DNA of 64,000 nt from Candidatus Methylospira mobilis (lineage in GTDB: Bacteria > Pseudomonadota > Gammaproteobacteria > Methylococcales > Methylococcaceae): positions 23,716 to 87,715 of the forward strand of contig NZ_CP044205.1 in the NCBI RefSeq assembly GCF_009498235.1, read 5' to 3'. The number at the start of each line of letters is the position of its first letter. The first letter of the stretch is position 1. A program made the position numbers and the translations under genes. Shown here one piece after another: positions 26,546-34,914 of the stretch. The notes beneath the pieces were generated by a model. That model saw only the letters and a list, made by a program, of their open reading frames with translations. It searched no databases and was not told the origin of the DNA.

Positions 26546-27769
26546 TTATTCCACTGGAAACTCGCCCTTATTGAAATGCAACTCGTTGAATGTCCATTTA
26601 TAGTGCGCCGCATGCATATCGCTGAGACCTTCATTTTCCAGAATTTGCAGGTTGGCCATCACCTCCATTGATAGCTCGGAAAGTGTTCGCATAGGGGTTG
26701 TAATATCCTCCATGGTCGCCCCGTCACCCACCAGCTTTACCAGTAATTCGCCTACATTATGAAATTGGCAATGTGGTTGTTCCAGATCATGGAAAACCTT
26801 TCTATCCCGAAACAGCTGCCCTTCCTTGTAATACCATTGCCCCAACCGGCATTCATGGCATGATAAGGGGGGAACTTTGAGGTATTTCCGGTAAGGTGAG
26901 TTTTTAGGGTAAGACACCGCCTTGATCAATTCGCTGACCAGCTTCCTTCTCCACTGCACATGGTCCAGGCTAGCCATGTGAATCAGTCCGACCGGCAGAC
27001 CGGACCAACGATTGTCTGCCTTCACAAAGGAAATATATCGATCCAGCGGGAGCGCTTTGCTGATCCAGAATCCCTGAATTTTGGTGCAACCGCTTTCCAG
27101 TAAACGGTGGTATTGATCACTGTTTTCCACGCCTTCGGCGATGACGCTGATTCCAAGCTCATGCGCCATGCGGGTGGATGTCTCGACGATGGTCATGTTT
27201 TTATCCGAATCAAGCATTCTGCTGATGATGCCTTGATCCAGTTTGATGGAGGTGAACGGCCATTTGCTGAGCGTATCCAGGGACGAGTACCCGGTACCGA
27301 AGTCATCCATTACCAATCCCAGGCCGGCCTGCCGCAACGGCAGGATATGCTGTTTGAGACTATCGCCTGCTTCCAAAGCGGCGGTTTCCACTAACTCTAC
27401 TTGCAGCCTTTCGGGCGCCACCCCAAACGTTTCAAGCGAGTCCAGCACCGTCTTTGTAAATGCGTCATTCTCGAAATCCTTGGCTGAAGTGTTGAAAGAC
27501 ACTGATAACGTATCCACATCCTGCAACACCATCAGATCATTCACCAGCTTGGGGAACATGTGGCGGGTGATTTCTGTAATCAGTGATGACTGTTCCGCCA
27601 CAGGGATAAACACACCCGGCAGTACAATTGAACCATCAGGTTTTATCCACCTGATCAGTGCTTCAGCACCCACCACCCTTCCGGTAATCAAGGAAACCTT
27701 GGGTTGATAAAAAAACGTGAATTCGTCTTTTTTTATGGCGTCAATGATTTCGATTTCTGTCACTATCAT
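26546..27769 (-). CDS. EAL-domain cyclic-di-GMP phosphodiesterase with C-terminal CZB domain
   Basis: 407 residues. EAL domain (about 8-250) with catalytic residues in place: EALIRW, the Asn of SFNTSA, VELVETA, MDDFGTGYSS, SIKLDQ, IAEGVE and KIQGFW. It should hydrolyse c-di-GMP. The C terminus (about 265-380) is a CZB zinc-binding sensor: HVQWRRKL, CHECRLGQWYY, HDLEQPHCQFH, supplying the His/Cys/His/His set. So phosphodiesterase output is probably tuned by zinc or by an oxidant acting on the zinc-Cys centre. No GGDEF or membrane segment. Separate from neighbours. Confidence 0.9.
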   Translation of the reverse strand: MIVTEIEIIDAIKKDEFTFFYQPKVSLITGRVVGAEALIRWIKPDGSIVLPGVFIPVAEQSSLITEITRHMFPKLVNDLMVLQDVDTLSVSFNTSAKDFENDAFTKTVLDSLETFGVAPERLQVELVETAALEAGDSLKQHILPLRQAGLGLVMDDFGTGYSSLDTLSKWPFTSIKLDQGIISRMLDSDKNMTIVETSTRMAHELGISVIAEGVENSDQYHRLLESGCTKIQGFWISKALPLDRYISFVKADNRWSGLPVGLIHMASLDHVQWRRKLVSELIKAVSYPKNSPYRKYLKVPPLSCHECRLGQWYYKEGQLFRDRKVFHDLEQPHCQFHNVGELLVKLVGDGATMEDITTPMRTLSELSMEVMANLQILENEGLSDMHAAHYKWTFNELHFNKGEFPVE

Positions 27770-27824
27770 TTTCTTTTCATGCCAATGATGAGGGTGCGCT
27801 TTTGGGGTGACTTTCCCTGAAAGC

Positions 27825-29744
27825 CTATTCCACCAGGAATTCGCGCATCATGCCCATGTCTTCGTGTTCCAGATTATGGCAATGAACCATGAACACGCCT
27901 TTATATTCCTTGTAGGGCTTGATAATACGAACTTTCTCACCCGGCATGACCAGTACCGTATCCTTCAGGCCGCTATCAATAAAGCCTTCACGCACGGTAG
28001 CGTAATCCGCAGACTCTTCCGCGCCGATGGTGCGGCTGATGATCTGGAACGGATCTTCATGTATATGGATAGGGTGCGCCATCGACATCATCATGCCCAT
28101 ACCACCCATACCACCCATACCACCCATACCACCCATACCACCCATACCACCCATACCACCCATATCACCCATACCATTCATCATGCCCATACCACCGCCC
28201 ATGGCGTGCATGCCCTGCTCTGAGTTTTCCGCGTCATCATGACGCATCTCGGCCTTCGCTCCGGATTGCACGTCATCGCCATGACTCATCGGCGCTTTAT
28301 CTTCGTCTTGACCTGCTGCAGCTCCATGCCCGCCTTTACCGCCATGCGCATGGAAAATTTCCATCAATTGCAGCGTACCGAAAGGTATGCGCTCGCCATC
28401 CATAAAATCGTTAGGCGCATAGGGCCGTCCATTGAGCAACATTGCTCCAGGTCCCTCGGAAATGCCAAGCGCTACCGGCTTGCTGGGGTTGGCGGTATCG
28501 CTCACTCGATATCGGTTGATTTTACTCAAATGCGTCGGCAGATTCGGATTCTCGCTCACCTGACGGCTTACTCGCACGGTAAAAATGGGGTATTCGCTTC
28601 CCAGCGGCAATTTATTGCGCATCATTGCACGCATACCGCCCATCATGGCATGTTCGCCGCCTTGTTTATCTCCCTCGGTCTCATGTCGCATGCCCCCTGC
28701 ATTTCTACCCATCCCTGCCATTTCTCCACGCATCATACGCTCAGCCATTTTCGGTAACGCACCACTGAAAGTGCTGCTACGCATGACCAGCTGCGAACCG
28801 AGCTTGCGCGCACTGAAATCGGCCCATACATCAATGCGCTCGCCGGGAGCCAGCATGACATAAGGTTTATGCACCGGCGTTTCCAACAATCCGCCGTCAA
28901 CACCTATCACAGTGATCGGCATGGCGTCATCCCAGGCCAGTTTGTAAATGCGCGCGTTCGATCCATTGAGAATGCGCAGTCGATAGGCTCGGCTGGCCAC
29001 ATCGATACTGAAGTCGGGGCGGCCATTAACCAGGATACGGTCGCCGTGAAAACCGATCATGCGATCATGCATGTTACGCGCATAAATCAACTGGTTTTGT
29101 TCATCGAATAATCGATCCTGAATAACGATGGGTATTTCGTATTCCCCGGCAGGCAGATCCAGCTTTTGCTCTTCCGGGTCGCTGACCATAATGGCGCCGG
29201 CCAAGCCATGATAGACCTGCTTGCCGGTGATTCCATGCGTATGAGGATGGTACAGAATCATGCTGGCGCGGTTGCGCATTTCGAATTCGTAAACAAAGGT
29301 TTGCCCCTTGTCCAGCGCGTACATGGGATGACCGTCCATCAGGGCGGGCACGCTCAGTCCATGCCAGTGGGTAATGGTCGGCTCGTCCAACTCGTTACGC
29401 AGATGGATACGGATTTTCTGCCCTGTCTGGAAACGCATCAGCGGCCCCAGATAAGAATCGGGCAGCGCCGCCAAAGTGTTGTCCGGGCCATTGATCAAAC
29501 GACCTATGTACTGCTGCACCTGCGTGGGCTGGCCAGGAAGAATATGCGCCGTACCGGGCCGGCAAATCAGCTCGAGCTCCACATCGGGTTTAAAGAGAGG
29601 CGATGCCTTGTTAGGCGCCATTTTGGGCATCATGCCCACCCCCTCCATTGCATGCAGCCATGTACTCCCTCCTGTATAAGCCAGCAGGCCCAAGCCTGTT
29701 TGGGCAAGAAAACGACGGCGTGAATGATTGATAAAACCTTGCAT
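27825..29744 (-). CDS. Tat-exported multicopper oxidase with Met/Gly-rich insert
   Basis: 639 residues. Twin-arginine signal HSRRRFLAQTGLGLLAY. Copper motifs are complete: THWHGLSVP, YHPHTHG, HPIHIHEDPF and HCHNLEHEDMGMM (Met as type 1 axial ligand). Between domains are Met/His-rich runs (residues about 330-375 and 455-545) including seven perfect MGG units encoded by a 9-bp tandem repeat. This composition suggests a CueO/CopA-like cuprous oxidase handling copper in the periplasm. Strong GAAAGGAGG Shine-Dalgarno. It follows the five-heme cytochrome gene by about 100 bases on the same strand. Confidence 0.92.
   Translation of the reverse strand: MQGFINHSRRRFLAQTGLGLLAYTGGSTWLHAMEGVGMMPKMAPNKASPLFKPDVELELICRPGTAHILPGQPTQVQQYIGRLINGPDNTLAALPDSYLGPLMRFQTGQKIRIHLRNELDEPTITHWHGLSVPALMDGHPMYALDKGQTFVYEFEMRNRASMILYHPHTHGITGKQVYHGLAGAIMVSDPEEQKLDLPAGEYEIPIVIQDRLFDEQNQLIYARNMHDRMIGFHGDRILVNGRPDFSIDVASRAYRLRILNGSNARIYKLAWDDAMPITVIGVDGGLLETPVHKPYVMLAPGERIDVWADFSARKLGSQLVMRSSTFSGALPKMAERMMRGEMAGMGRNAGGMRHETEGDKQGGEHAMMGGMRAMMRNKLPLGSEYPIFTVRVSRQVSENPNLPTHLSKINRYRVSDTANPSKPVALGISEGPGAMLLNGRPYAPNDFMDGERIPFGTLQLMEIFHAHGGKGGHGAAAGQDEDKAPMSHGDDVQSGAKAEMRHDDAENSEQGMHAMGGGMGMMNGMGDMGGMGGMGGMGGMGGMGGMGGMGMMMSMAHPIHIHEDPFQIISRTIGAEESADYATVREGFIDSGLKDTVLVMPGEKVRIIKPYKEYKGVFMVHCHNLEHEDMGMMREFLVE
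28101..28172. repeat. 9-bp tandem repeat (seven perfect units plus one variant) within the multicopper oxidase gene
   Basis: ACCACCCAT repeated seven times without change at 28101-28163, followed by ATCACCCAT. On the coding strand it gives (ATG GGT GGT)n, a Met-Gly-Gly tract. Unit length is a multiple of three, so slippage changes the tract length without breaking the frame. Confidence 0.95.
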
Positions 29745-29848
29745 GTAACCTCCTTTCGGGCGGTATCGCCTCTTTAATAAGTTTAATTTAGTGTGCTATC
29801 AGGAGACTTAATCTGGAAAAGTGAGTTTGTACCTCCGGCAAATGGATT

Positions 29849-31921
29849 TTAATAACGTGCATCCATAGGTTTTTTATCTTTCGGCCAATCCTTCGTCTTG
29901 CCGGGAAAATCCGGGCGCGGCTGGTGCGTGAAATACGCTGCCACATCGACGGCATCCTGCTCCGAAATACCGCCTTGTCCCAGCGGGAATTTCTGATGGA
30001 ATCCGACCGGCATATTGGACAGAACAAAGGCCGCCGCAGTGTAGGTGCGCGCCATACCGGCGCCGATATTGAACGAATCGTCACCCCACAGCGGCGGGTA
30101 GATAACGCGGCCCTCAGCCTGCCTTGAGCCCTGGCCGTCGTTGCCATGACACACCTCGCACTGCGTGGCGTATACCTGCCTGCCGTTTTCCACGTTGGGT
30201 TTGAGCGACATATCCACCTTGCCGACGCCGCGCCCGGCGATCTTGTCCTGCGATCTGATGTCCTTTTTCATCCAGTCGAAATAGGCCACCATCGCTTTCA
30301 TGCTCTCTGAATCCATTGGCAGCGGTTTACCGTTCATGGAGCGCTCGAAGCAACCGTTGATGCGCTCTTCGAGCGTGATGATCCGCCCGGAACGCGCGGC
30401 ATAACCGGGAAAAACAGCGGATACGCCAAGGAACGGCGAAGCGTCCGCCACCGTACCCACATTGAGATGACAACTGGTGCAATTCAGGGAACTGCCAACG
30501 TTCTGCGGCAACAGCGCCCGAGTTTCAAGATGCAGGCGCATACCCTGTATTAATTGCCCGGCATTGGGGCTGGTCAGCATGTCCGCCAGACGCGGCGTGT
30601 CAAACAGAGCAGCATCAGTAATATTGGAATTGAGGTGCGCGCGCATCTTTTTTATTTGGGACGCGGTTATCGGTTCAGCATGATGGCCCCAAATGGCACG
30701 CACGAAGTTCAGGATTTCCGCAAGTTCCTGATCGGACAGCCGGGCGAAGGCAGGCATGGCGTAGACGCGTGGGTGCGCGGCAGTTTCAGCCGTTTTCCCG
30801 CCCGTCAGCATGATATGCAGCAGCGTGGACGGATCGGCAGAGTTAAGCGTCGGATTCTGCATCAGCGGCGGGAACATATCTTTCACTCCCAAGCCATCCT
30901 GACGATGACAGGCCACGCAAAACTGAACGTACCCCAGACCGCCACGCGTCGTATACAGATCGGTCGGCACTGTCGCTGCGCCGGTACTCTCCGGTATTGG
31001 CTGTTCGTTTTCGCCCGGCGGCAGCGATTTCAGATAGGTGGCAATCGCGGTTCGATCGGCGTCCGTGAAGTGTTGAGTGCTGTGGTGAATCACCTCCGCC
31101 ATGTTGCCGGAAACCGTAGTAAAACGGTTTTTTCCTGTTTTCAGCAGATAGGCGGTGTCTTCCACCTCCCATAAATTCCGCAGACTGCGCGCATGCCACG
31201 CTTCAACCGTTTCGCCCGCAAGATAGCGATTGCCATGGGAATCCGCATCGCTCATTGCCTTCTCCTGGAAAGCAATGCCGCGTGGCGTGTGGCAGGCACC
31301 GCAGTGTCCCAGCCCCTGCACCAGATAAGCGCCCCGGTTCCAGACAGCATCCTTTGTAGTATCCGGCTTGAAGGACTCAGCATCCAGAAACGCCGCGTTC
31401 CAGAATGTCAGGCCCCAGCGCATACTGAACGGCCAGCGCATCTCCGACGGCTGGTTGGGCTGATTGATCGGTGCCAGACCTTGCTGAAGGTAGGCATACA
31501 AGGCGCGCATGTCGTCTTCGCTCATTTTGGCATAGGAGGGATAGGGCATGGCAGGGTATAAATTATGCCCGTCTGCAGTCACCCCCTTGCGCATGGCTCG
31601 ATCGAATTGCGCAAATGAATATTTACCGATGCCGGCCTGGGTGTCCGGCGTGATGTTGGTAGAGTAAACCTTGCCGAAGGGCGTCGGAAACTCGCGACCG
31701 CCCGCCATTGCCGCTCCCTTATCCGCAGTGTGACAAGCAATGCAATCCCCCAGATGCGCCACATATTCGCCGCGCTTGATCAAAGCAGCTTCCTTTTCGG
31801 AAATCATAGGCCCCTGCACGGTTATATGCGTGTTGGGAATCGCCGCTTCAGTCGCTTGAGCGTTATAGCCCCAACAAAGATATGCGCCAAAAATAGACAT
31901 AACTAAATAGCTAATCTTCAT
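29849..31921 (-). CDS. Five-heme cytochrome c: triheme dehydrogenase-type cytochrome fused to thiosulfate dehydrogenase (TsdA)
   Basis: 690 residues with signal peptide and five CXXCH sites: CIACH (60), CGACH (about 205), CVACH (about 335), CTSCH (about 480) and CEVCH (about 587). Residues 40-425 match the triheme cytochrome c subunit of membrane alcohol/gluconate dehydrogenases (GEYVAHLGDCIACHT, PYPSYAKMSEDDMRALYAYLQ). Residues 435-690 are a TsdA module: PFLGVSAVFPGYAAR, RINGCFERSMNGKPLP with the Cys axial haem ligand, IYPPLWGDDSFNIGAGM. It would oxidise thiosulfate to tetrathionate (or the reverse) and pass electrons along the attached triheme chain. The frame is continuous through the junction. 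A multicopper oxidase gene follows. Confidence 0.88.
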   Translation of the reverse strand: MKISYLVMSIFGAYLCWGYNAQATEAAIPNTHITVQGPMISEKEAALIKRGEYVAHLGDCIACHTADKGAAMAGGREFPTPFGKVYSTNITPDTQAGIGKYSFAQFDRAMRKGVTADGHNLYPAMPYPSYAKMSEDDMRALYAYLQQGLAPINQPNQPSEMRWPFSMRWGLTFWNAAFLDAESFKPDTTKDAVWNRGAYLVQGLGHCGACHTPRGIAFQEKAMSDADSHGNRYLAGETVEAWHARSLRNLWEVEDTAYLLKTGKNRFTTVSGNMAEVIHHSTQHFTDADRTAIATYLKSLPPGENEQPIPESTGAATVPTDLYTTRGGLGYVQFCVACHRQDGLGVKDMFPPLMQNPTLNSADPSTLLHIMLTGGKTAETAAHPRVYAMPAFARLSDQELAEILNFVRAIWGHHAEPITASQIKKMRAHLNSNITDAALFDTPRLADMLTSPNAGQLIQGMRLHLETRALLPQNVGSSLNCTSCHLNVGTVADASPFLGVSAVFPGYAARSGRIITLEERINGCFERSMNGKPLPMDSESMKAMVAYFDWMKKDIRSQDKIAGRGVGKVDMSLKPNVENGRQVYATQCEVCHGNDGQGSRQAEGRVIYPPLWGDDSFNIGAGMARTYTAAAFVLSNMPVGFHQKFPLGQGGISEQDAVDVAAYFTHQPRPDFPGKTKDWPKDKKPMDARY

Positions 31922-31965
31922 TGCTGCGTACCTGGAAATAGACGTTCAAACTGGAGCATACCTGC

Positions 31966-32080
31966 ATAAGCCAATAGCCCCATGCTTGTTTGAGCAAGAA
32001 AGCGACGACGCGAATGGCTTATAAAGCTTTACATATAACCTCAGGTTCAAACAGACTCGCCTCTTTTATTAATCTATTCG
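31966..32080 (-). pseudogene. Remnant copy of the multicopper oxidase leader and Tat-signal region
   Basis: 31966-32042 is a diverged copy of 29681-29757, the 5' end of the multicopper oxidase gene. Read on the minus strand it gives ATG TAA (the second codon CAA has become a stop) then SFISHSRRRFLAQTSMGLLAYAG, nearly identical to the intact Tat signal. Similarity extends upstream into the leader (CGCCTCTTT...TTAAT, about 32055-32080). It directly precedes the five-heme cytochrome gene, as if a former oxidase copy was deleted down to its promoter and signal peptide. Confidence 0.8.
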
Positions 32081-32383
32081 GCTGCTTGGGTCACAGGCTT
32101 CAATGGTATATTAGTATATTTGTTTTTACTATTATTTTGAGCGGTTTGTTAAAGGTGGTCTAAGCCCAAACCGCCGAGAATTCCGTATATTTCGTAAGTA
32201 AATGAAAAATAATATGTATAGCAAAAACGGTCGTTAACCAGCACACGTCTTGGTTATGTCAAATACGTGTCAAAGCATAGCTAAACTGTATGGTTTTCAA
32301 CCTAAAATCAGGTTAAGACTGAACGCTTGTGCAGCAGCCGGAATTTTCGGCGGTTAGGGCGCACACACCCTTAAAGCGAACGC
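32081..32383. other. AT-rich spacer without a recognised gene
   Basis: About 300 bases between the lipoprotein stop and the oxidase remnant. AT-rich, with a short CCAAACCGCC/GGCGG-type inverted similarity, but no convincing reading frame, tRNA or terminator. Probably contains the promoter of the cytochrome gene. Confidence 0.5.
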
Positions 32384-32935
32384 TTAATGCCAGCCGCCAT
32401 ATTGTTTGGTAGCGTCTCCCTTAAAGCTTTCGCTGGTGGTTGCCGCACCACCTCCGCCGCCACCGCCCGATTTCTTGCGCTGGGCAATAGCGGCTCCAGC
32501 GGCCTTGGCAAGGTTGGTTTCTGTAAAACCACCCAGACTCAAGGCGGTATTCACCACGATGGTGGTAACCGGGCTGATATCCTGCATACTAGCGCTGGGG
32601 TCGGTAACCACAGCGCTGAGCGCATCATTCGGCGCGGCTTCCGGGTAAACGGTCAAAACCAAGGGATATAGCGTGCCAGTCGGCAGCGTCATCGCATAAG
32701 TCGATTGGCCCTTCAGCTCGGTTTGTGCGGCAATGTGTCCCTGTGCATCTTTTGCTTCCACACGACCCTGATCAATAGGGCCGTCATCGTTGAGTACATG
32801 GCCGCCAAGCCGGGTTTGTGTGCCGCTTACGCTTGCCGTGCCAACGGATACGCCATCATTGCAACCACTGATCAATGCAATAAAGGTAATGATCGCCAAG
32901 CGCCCGAAAAGATAATCAAATTTTTTGTTCGTCAT
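32384..32935 (-). CDS. Predicted lipoprotein, unknown function
   Basis: 183 residues from ATG 32935 (GGAAAC upstream). Signal peptide with lipobox LISGC, so an inner-face outer-membrane or periplasmic lipoprotein. A carboxypeptidase-regulatory/Ig-like segment (GTQTRLGGHVLNDDGPIDQGRVEAKDAQGHIAAQTELKGQSTYAMTLP) is suggested by the pattern. Near the C terminus is a seven-Gly run and the tail KGDATKQYGGWH. I do not recognise a family. It follows the TSUP permease by 34 bases on the same strand, probably one operon. The upstream 56-codon extension overlaps the permease and is not believable. Confidence 0.7.
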   Translation of the reverse strand: MTNKKFDYLFGRLAIITFIALISGCNDGVSVGTASVSGTQTRLGGHVLNDDGPIDQGRVEAKDAQGHIAAQTELKGQSTYAMTLPTGTLYPLVLTVYPEAAPNDALSAVVTDPSASMQDISPVTTIVVNTALSLGGFTETNLAKAAGAAIAQRKKSGGGGGGGAATTSESFKGDATKQYGGWH

Positions 32936-32969
32936 ACTGTTTCCGATTAAAACCGTTATCACTTCCCCC

Positions 32970-33353
32970 TCAGAGCCAACCGAGACGGTTGCAAGCACCA
33001 TAAACAAGATACGCTCCAATACCGCAAACAAAGACTCCAAAGATGAGGCGGAGGTACGGGCCTGCCATTTGGTTGGCGAAGTAGGCGCCAACCCATGCGC
33101 CAAGGAACATGGTTACGGCCAGAATGAGGGCGGCTCGTACATCTACATTCCCGTGTCGGTAATATTCGAATGCTGCGGCAAGACCGATGGGGGGAAGCAT
33201 CACGGCAATGGTGGTTCCCGTAGCCATGTGGTGTGAGAAACCGGCCCAATAAATCAGCGCCGGTACAATGACGATTCCCCCGCCAATACCAAAAAAGCCC
33301 GCTGCCAAGCCGCCTAGTATGCCAATCGCTACAATTATGAGCCATGAGGGCAT
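32970..33353 (-). CDS. Half-size TSUP (TauE/SafE) membrane protein
   Basis: 127 residues from ATG 33353 (GGGAGA nine bases upstream; the upstream TTG is less likely). About four hydrophobic segments; motifs GGLAAGFFGIGGGIVIVPALIY and GTTIAVMLPPIGLAAAFEYYRHGNVD are those of one TSUP repeat. Full-length members have two repeats, so this would dimerise. TSUP proteins export sulfite, sulfonates or related anions. Position beside thiosulfate- and sulfide-oxidising genes suggests sulfite export, inferred only. Confidence 0.88.
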   Translation of the reverse strand: MPSWLIIVAIGILGGLAAGFFGIGGGIVIVPALIYWAGFSHHMATGTTIAVMLPPIGLAAAFEYYRHGNVDVRAALILAVTMFLGAWVGAYFANQMAGPYLRLIFGVFVCGIGAYLVYGACNRLGWL

Positions 33354-33802
33354 CTTTAATTCTCCCTTCAAGTTAAGATAGCTGGTACAAAAACGAATTG
33401 ATTCGGTTATTTCACAGGTATCTGACAGGCGCAGCTTAACTGGACTTTACGTTCTGCTGTTTTCTAAACCCAAAATCCAGGGAAGCTCTGAACAAGTCGA
33501 TTCCGCTCATGGTTCGATCAGGCTCTCTTTGGCGCAGTCGAAGGGCTCGCTACCAACTGAATCAAGAGTTACCGTTCGCCCCGAACTTGTCGAAGGACTT
33601 AACCAAGGTTTCGTTGCAAGTACGCAGGATTCCGGGCGGCTTTACGCTGATCCTTTTGTGAGTATAGAGCAATTACAATATTATTATATAAATGGCTTGA
33701 TATGTTATCTGTGAACCTTGTCTAATATCCTGCCTATTTTGGTGTTCCGAGAGTACTGAAAATAGGATGCCTGCTCGATAAAAATATACAGAGGAGAATG
33801 AC
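33354..33802. other. Intergenic region with a REP-like unit
   Basis: No credible gene. A degenerate REP-like unit lies at 33572-33600 (CCGTTCGCCCCGAACTTGTC and following GAAGGA), related to those at 41.2, 43.4 and 44.2 kb. The last 40 bases hold a GAGGAG Shine-Dalgarno for the carbonic anhydrase gene. Confidence 0.55.
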
Positions 33803-34384
33803 ATGAGCAAGATACTTGAAGAAGTTTTAAATGCCAATGCCTGTTACGTTGCCGACTTTGGCGATAAGGCGTCCCTGGCGTTGCCGCCTGCCCGACATTT
33901 TGCGATTTTGACCTGCATGGATGCGCGGCTGGACCCCGCGAAATACGCGGGTTTGGTCGAAGGCGATGCGCATGTAATTCGTAATGCCGGCGGTCGCGCC
34001 AGTGATGACGCGATACGTTCGCTGGTGATTTCATACAAGCTGCTGGGTACGCGCGAGTGGTTTGTGATTCATCATACCGATTGCGGCATGGAGCTTTTTA
34101 CCAATGAGATCATGAGCGATCTTTTGTCCAGCAGCCTTAAAACCGCGTCTATAGATGAAAGCGGCTGGCACGATTGCGGTGAAGGGTCTGGCTGTAGCGA
34201 CGGGAAATACATCAACTGGCTCACAATCAGAAAGCAGGAAGAAAGTGTGCTGGAAGACGTCAAGCGTATCCGCAACCACTCATTGGTGCCCAGGGAAATC
34301 CCCATTTACGGTTACATCTATGATGTAAAAACAGGCTGCCTGGTCGAGGTGCCGGCGGCCACTGCGGCGGGCGCAGTAGCCTAA
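33803..34384 (+). CDS. Beta-class carbonic anhydrase
   Basis: 193 residues. Zinc-binding and catalytic motifs CMDARLD (Cys, Asp-Arg dyad) and HHTDCGM (His and Cys) are present, with [18 protein letters not shown] between them. Interconverts CO2 and bicarbonate in the cytoplasm. Preceded by GAGGAG. It contains a small insert with [16 protein letters not shown], a feature of a common subgroup. In a methylotroph releasing formate-derived CO2 it could supply bicarbonate for anaplerosis. Confidence 0.93.
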   Translation: MSKILEEVLNANACYVADFGDKASLALPPARHFAILTCMDARLDPAKYAGLVEGDAHVIRNAGGRASDDAIRSLVISYKLLGTREWFVIHHTDCGMELFTNEIMSDLLSSSLKTASIDESGWHDCGEGSGCSDGKYINWLTIRKQEESVLEDVKRIRNHSLVPREIPIYGYIYDVKTGCLVEVPAATAAGAVA

Positions 34385-34540
34385 GACCAACAGTCACCGC
34401 CACACCCCATCTCTTCGCCGATTCCAGAAAGCGTCGGCGGGGTGGTGGGCATTACTTTACGATCTTGCTGGAAACACCCCGATATACGGTATCCTATTTT
34501 GATCTAGTGCTTAACTTGTTGTAAAGTATCCAACTTGATT

Positions 34541-34725
34541 CAGGTGCCTGTTGCAGCTCAATGCAGCAGGTTAAACGGGAAGCCGGTGCGATTTCGATCC
34601 AGTCCGGCGCTGCCCCCGCAACGGTAAGTGAGTTAAGCGGCATCAATAGGCCACTGTGTCGATACTCGACATGGGAAGGCGATGCCTCCAGCCCCAAAGC
34701 TGCTCACGAGCCCGGATACCGGCCT
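34541..34725 (+). ncRNA. Cobalamin riboswitch
   Basis: The class-defining blocks appear in order: AGGTGCC (34542), GGTTAAACGGGAAGCCGGTG, CCGGCGCTGCCCCCGCAACGG (the B12 box region), CCACTG, GGGAAGGC, and AGCCCGGATACCGGCC closing the fold. It lies about 190 bases upstream of btuB and is followed by an intrinsic terminator at 34787. Adenosylcobalamin binding should switch off expression of the downstream B12 uptake genes. Confidence 0.95.
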
Positions 34726-34786
34726 GATTCCGGCGATTTGTCGAGGTATTTCCCGGCTATCGCCATAAAACCGACTGTAGCGGAGG

Positions 34787-34817
34787 GCTCACGGGTTGAC
34801 CGTGAGCTGTTTTGTTT
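34787..34817 (+). terminator. Terminator forming the riboswitch expression platform
   Basis: Perfect 8-bp stem GCTCACGG/CCGTGAGC, five-base loop, then TGTTTTGTTT. Positioned between the cobalamin aptamer and the btuB start, so the switch probably works by premature termination rather than by hiding the ribosome site. Confidence 0.85.
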
Positions 34818-34914
34818 AAGCTCCTCACTACACCAACCTGTCCACTCTTCGATCTATAGTCTCTCGTAACGCTGTGAGCGGGGCGTGCTCGCAGCATGAC
34901 CAGTGAGCCTATCC

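Noticed and set aside
28101..28172. Short tandem repeat as a possible CRISPR array
   Set aside because: Units are 9 bp, contiguous without spacers, and encode a Met-Gly-Gly tract within a gene.
27807..28223. Plus-strand frame with Thr-His repeats
   Set aside because: It is the opposite strand of the multicopper oxidase repeat; the His/Thr run is simply the repeat read backwards.
34787..34817. Terminator of the carbonic anhydrase gene
   Set aside because: It lies beyond the cobalamin aptamer, so it fits better as the riboswitch expression platform.
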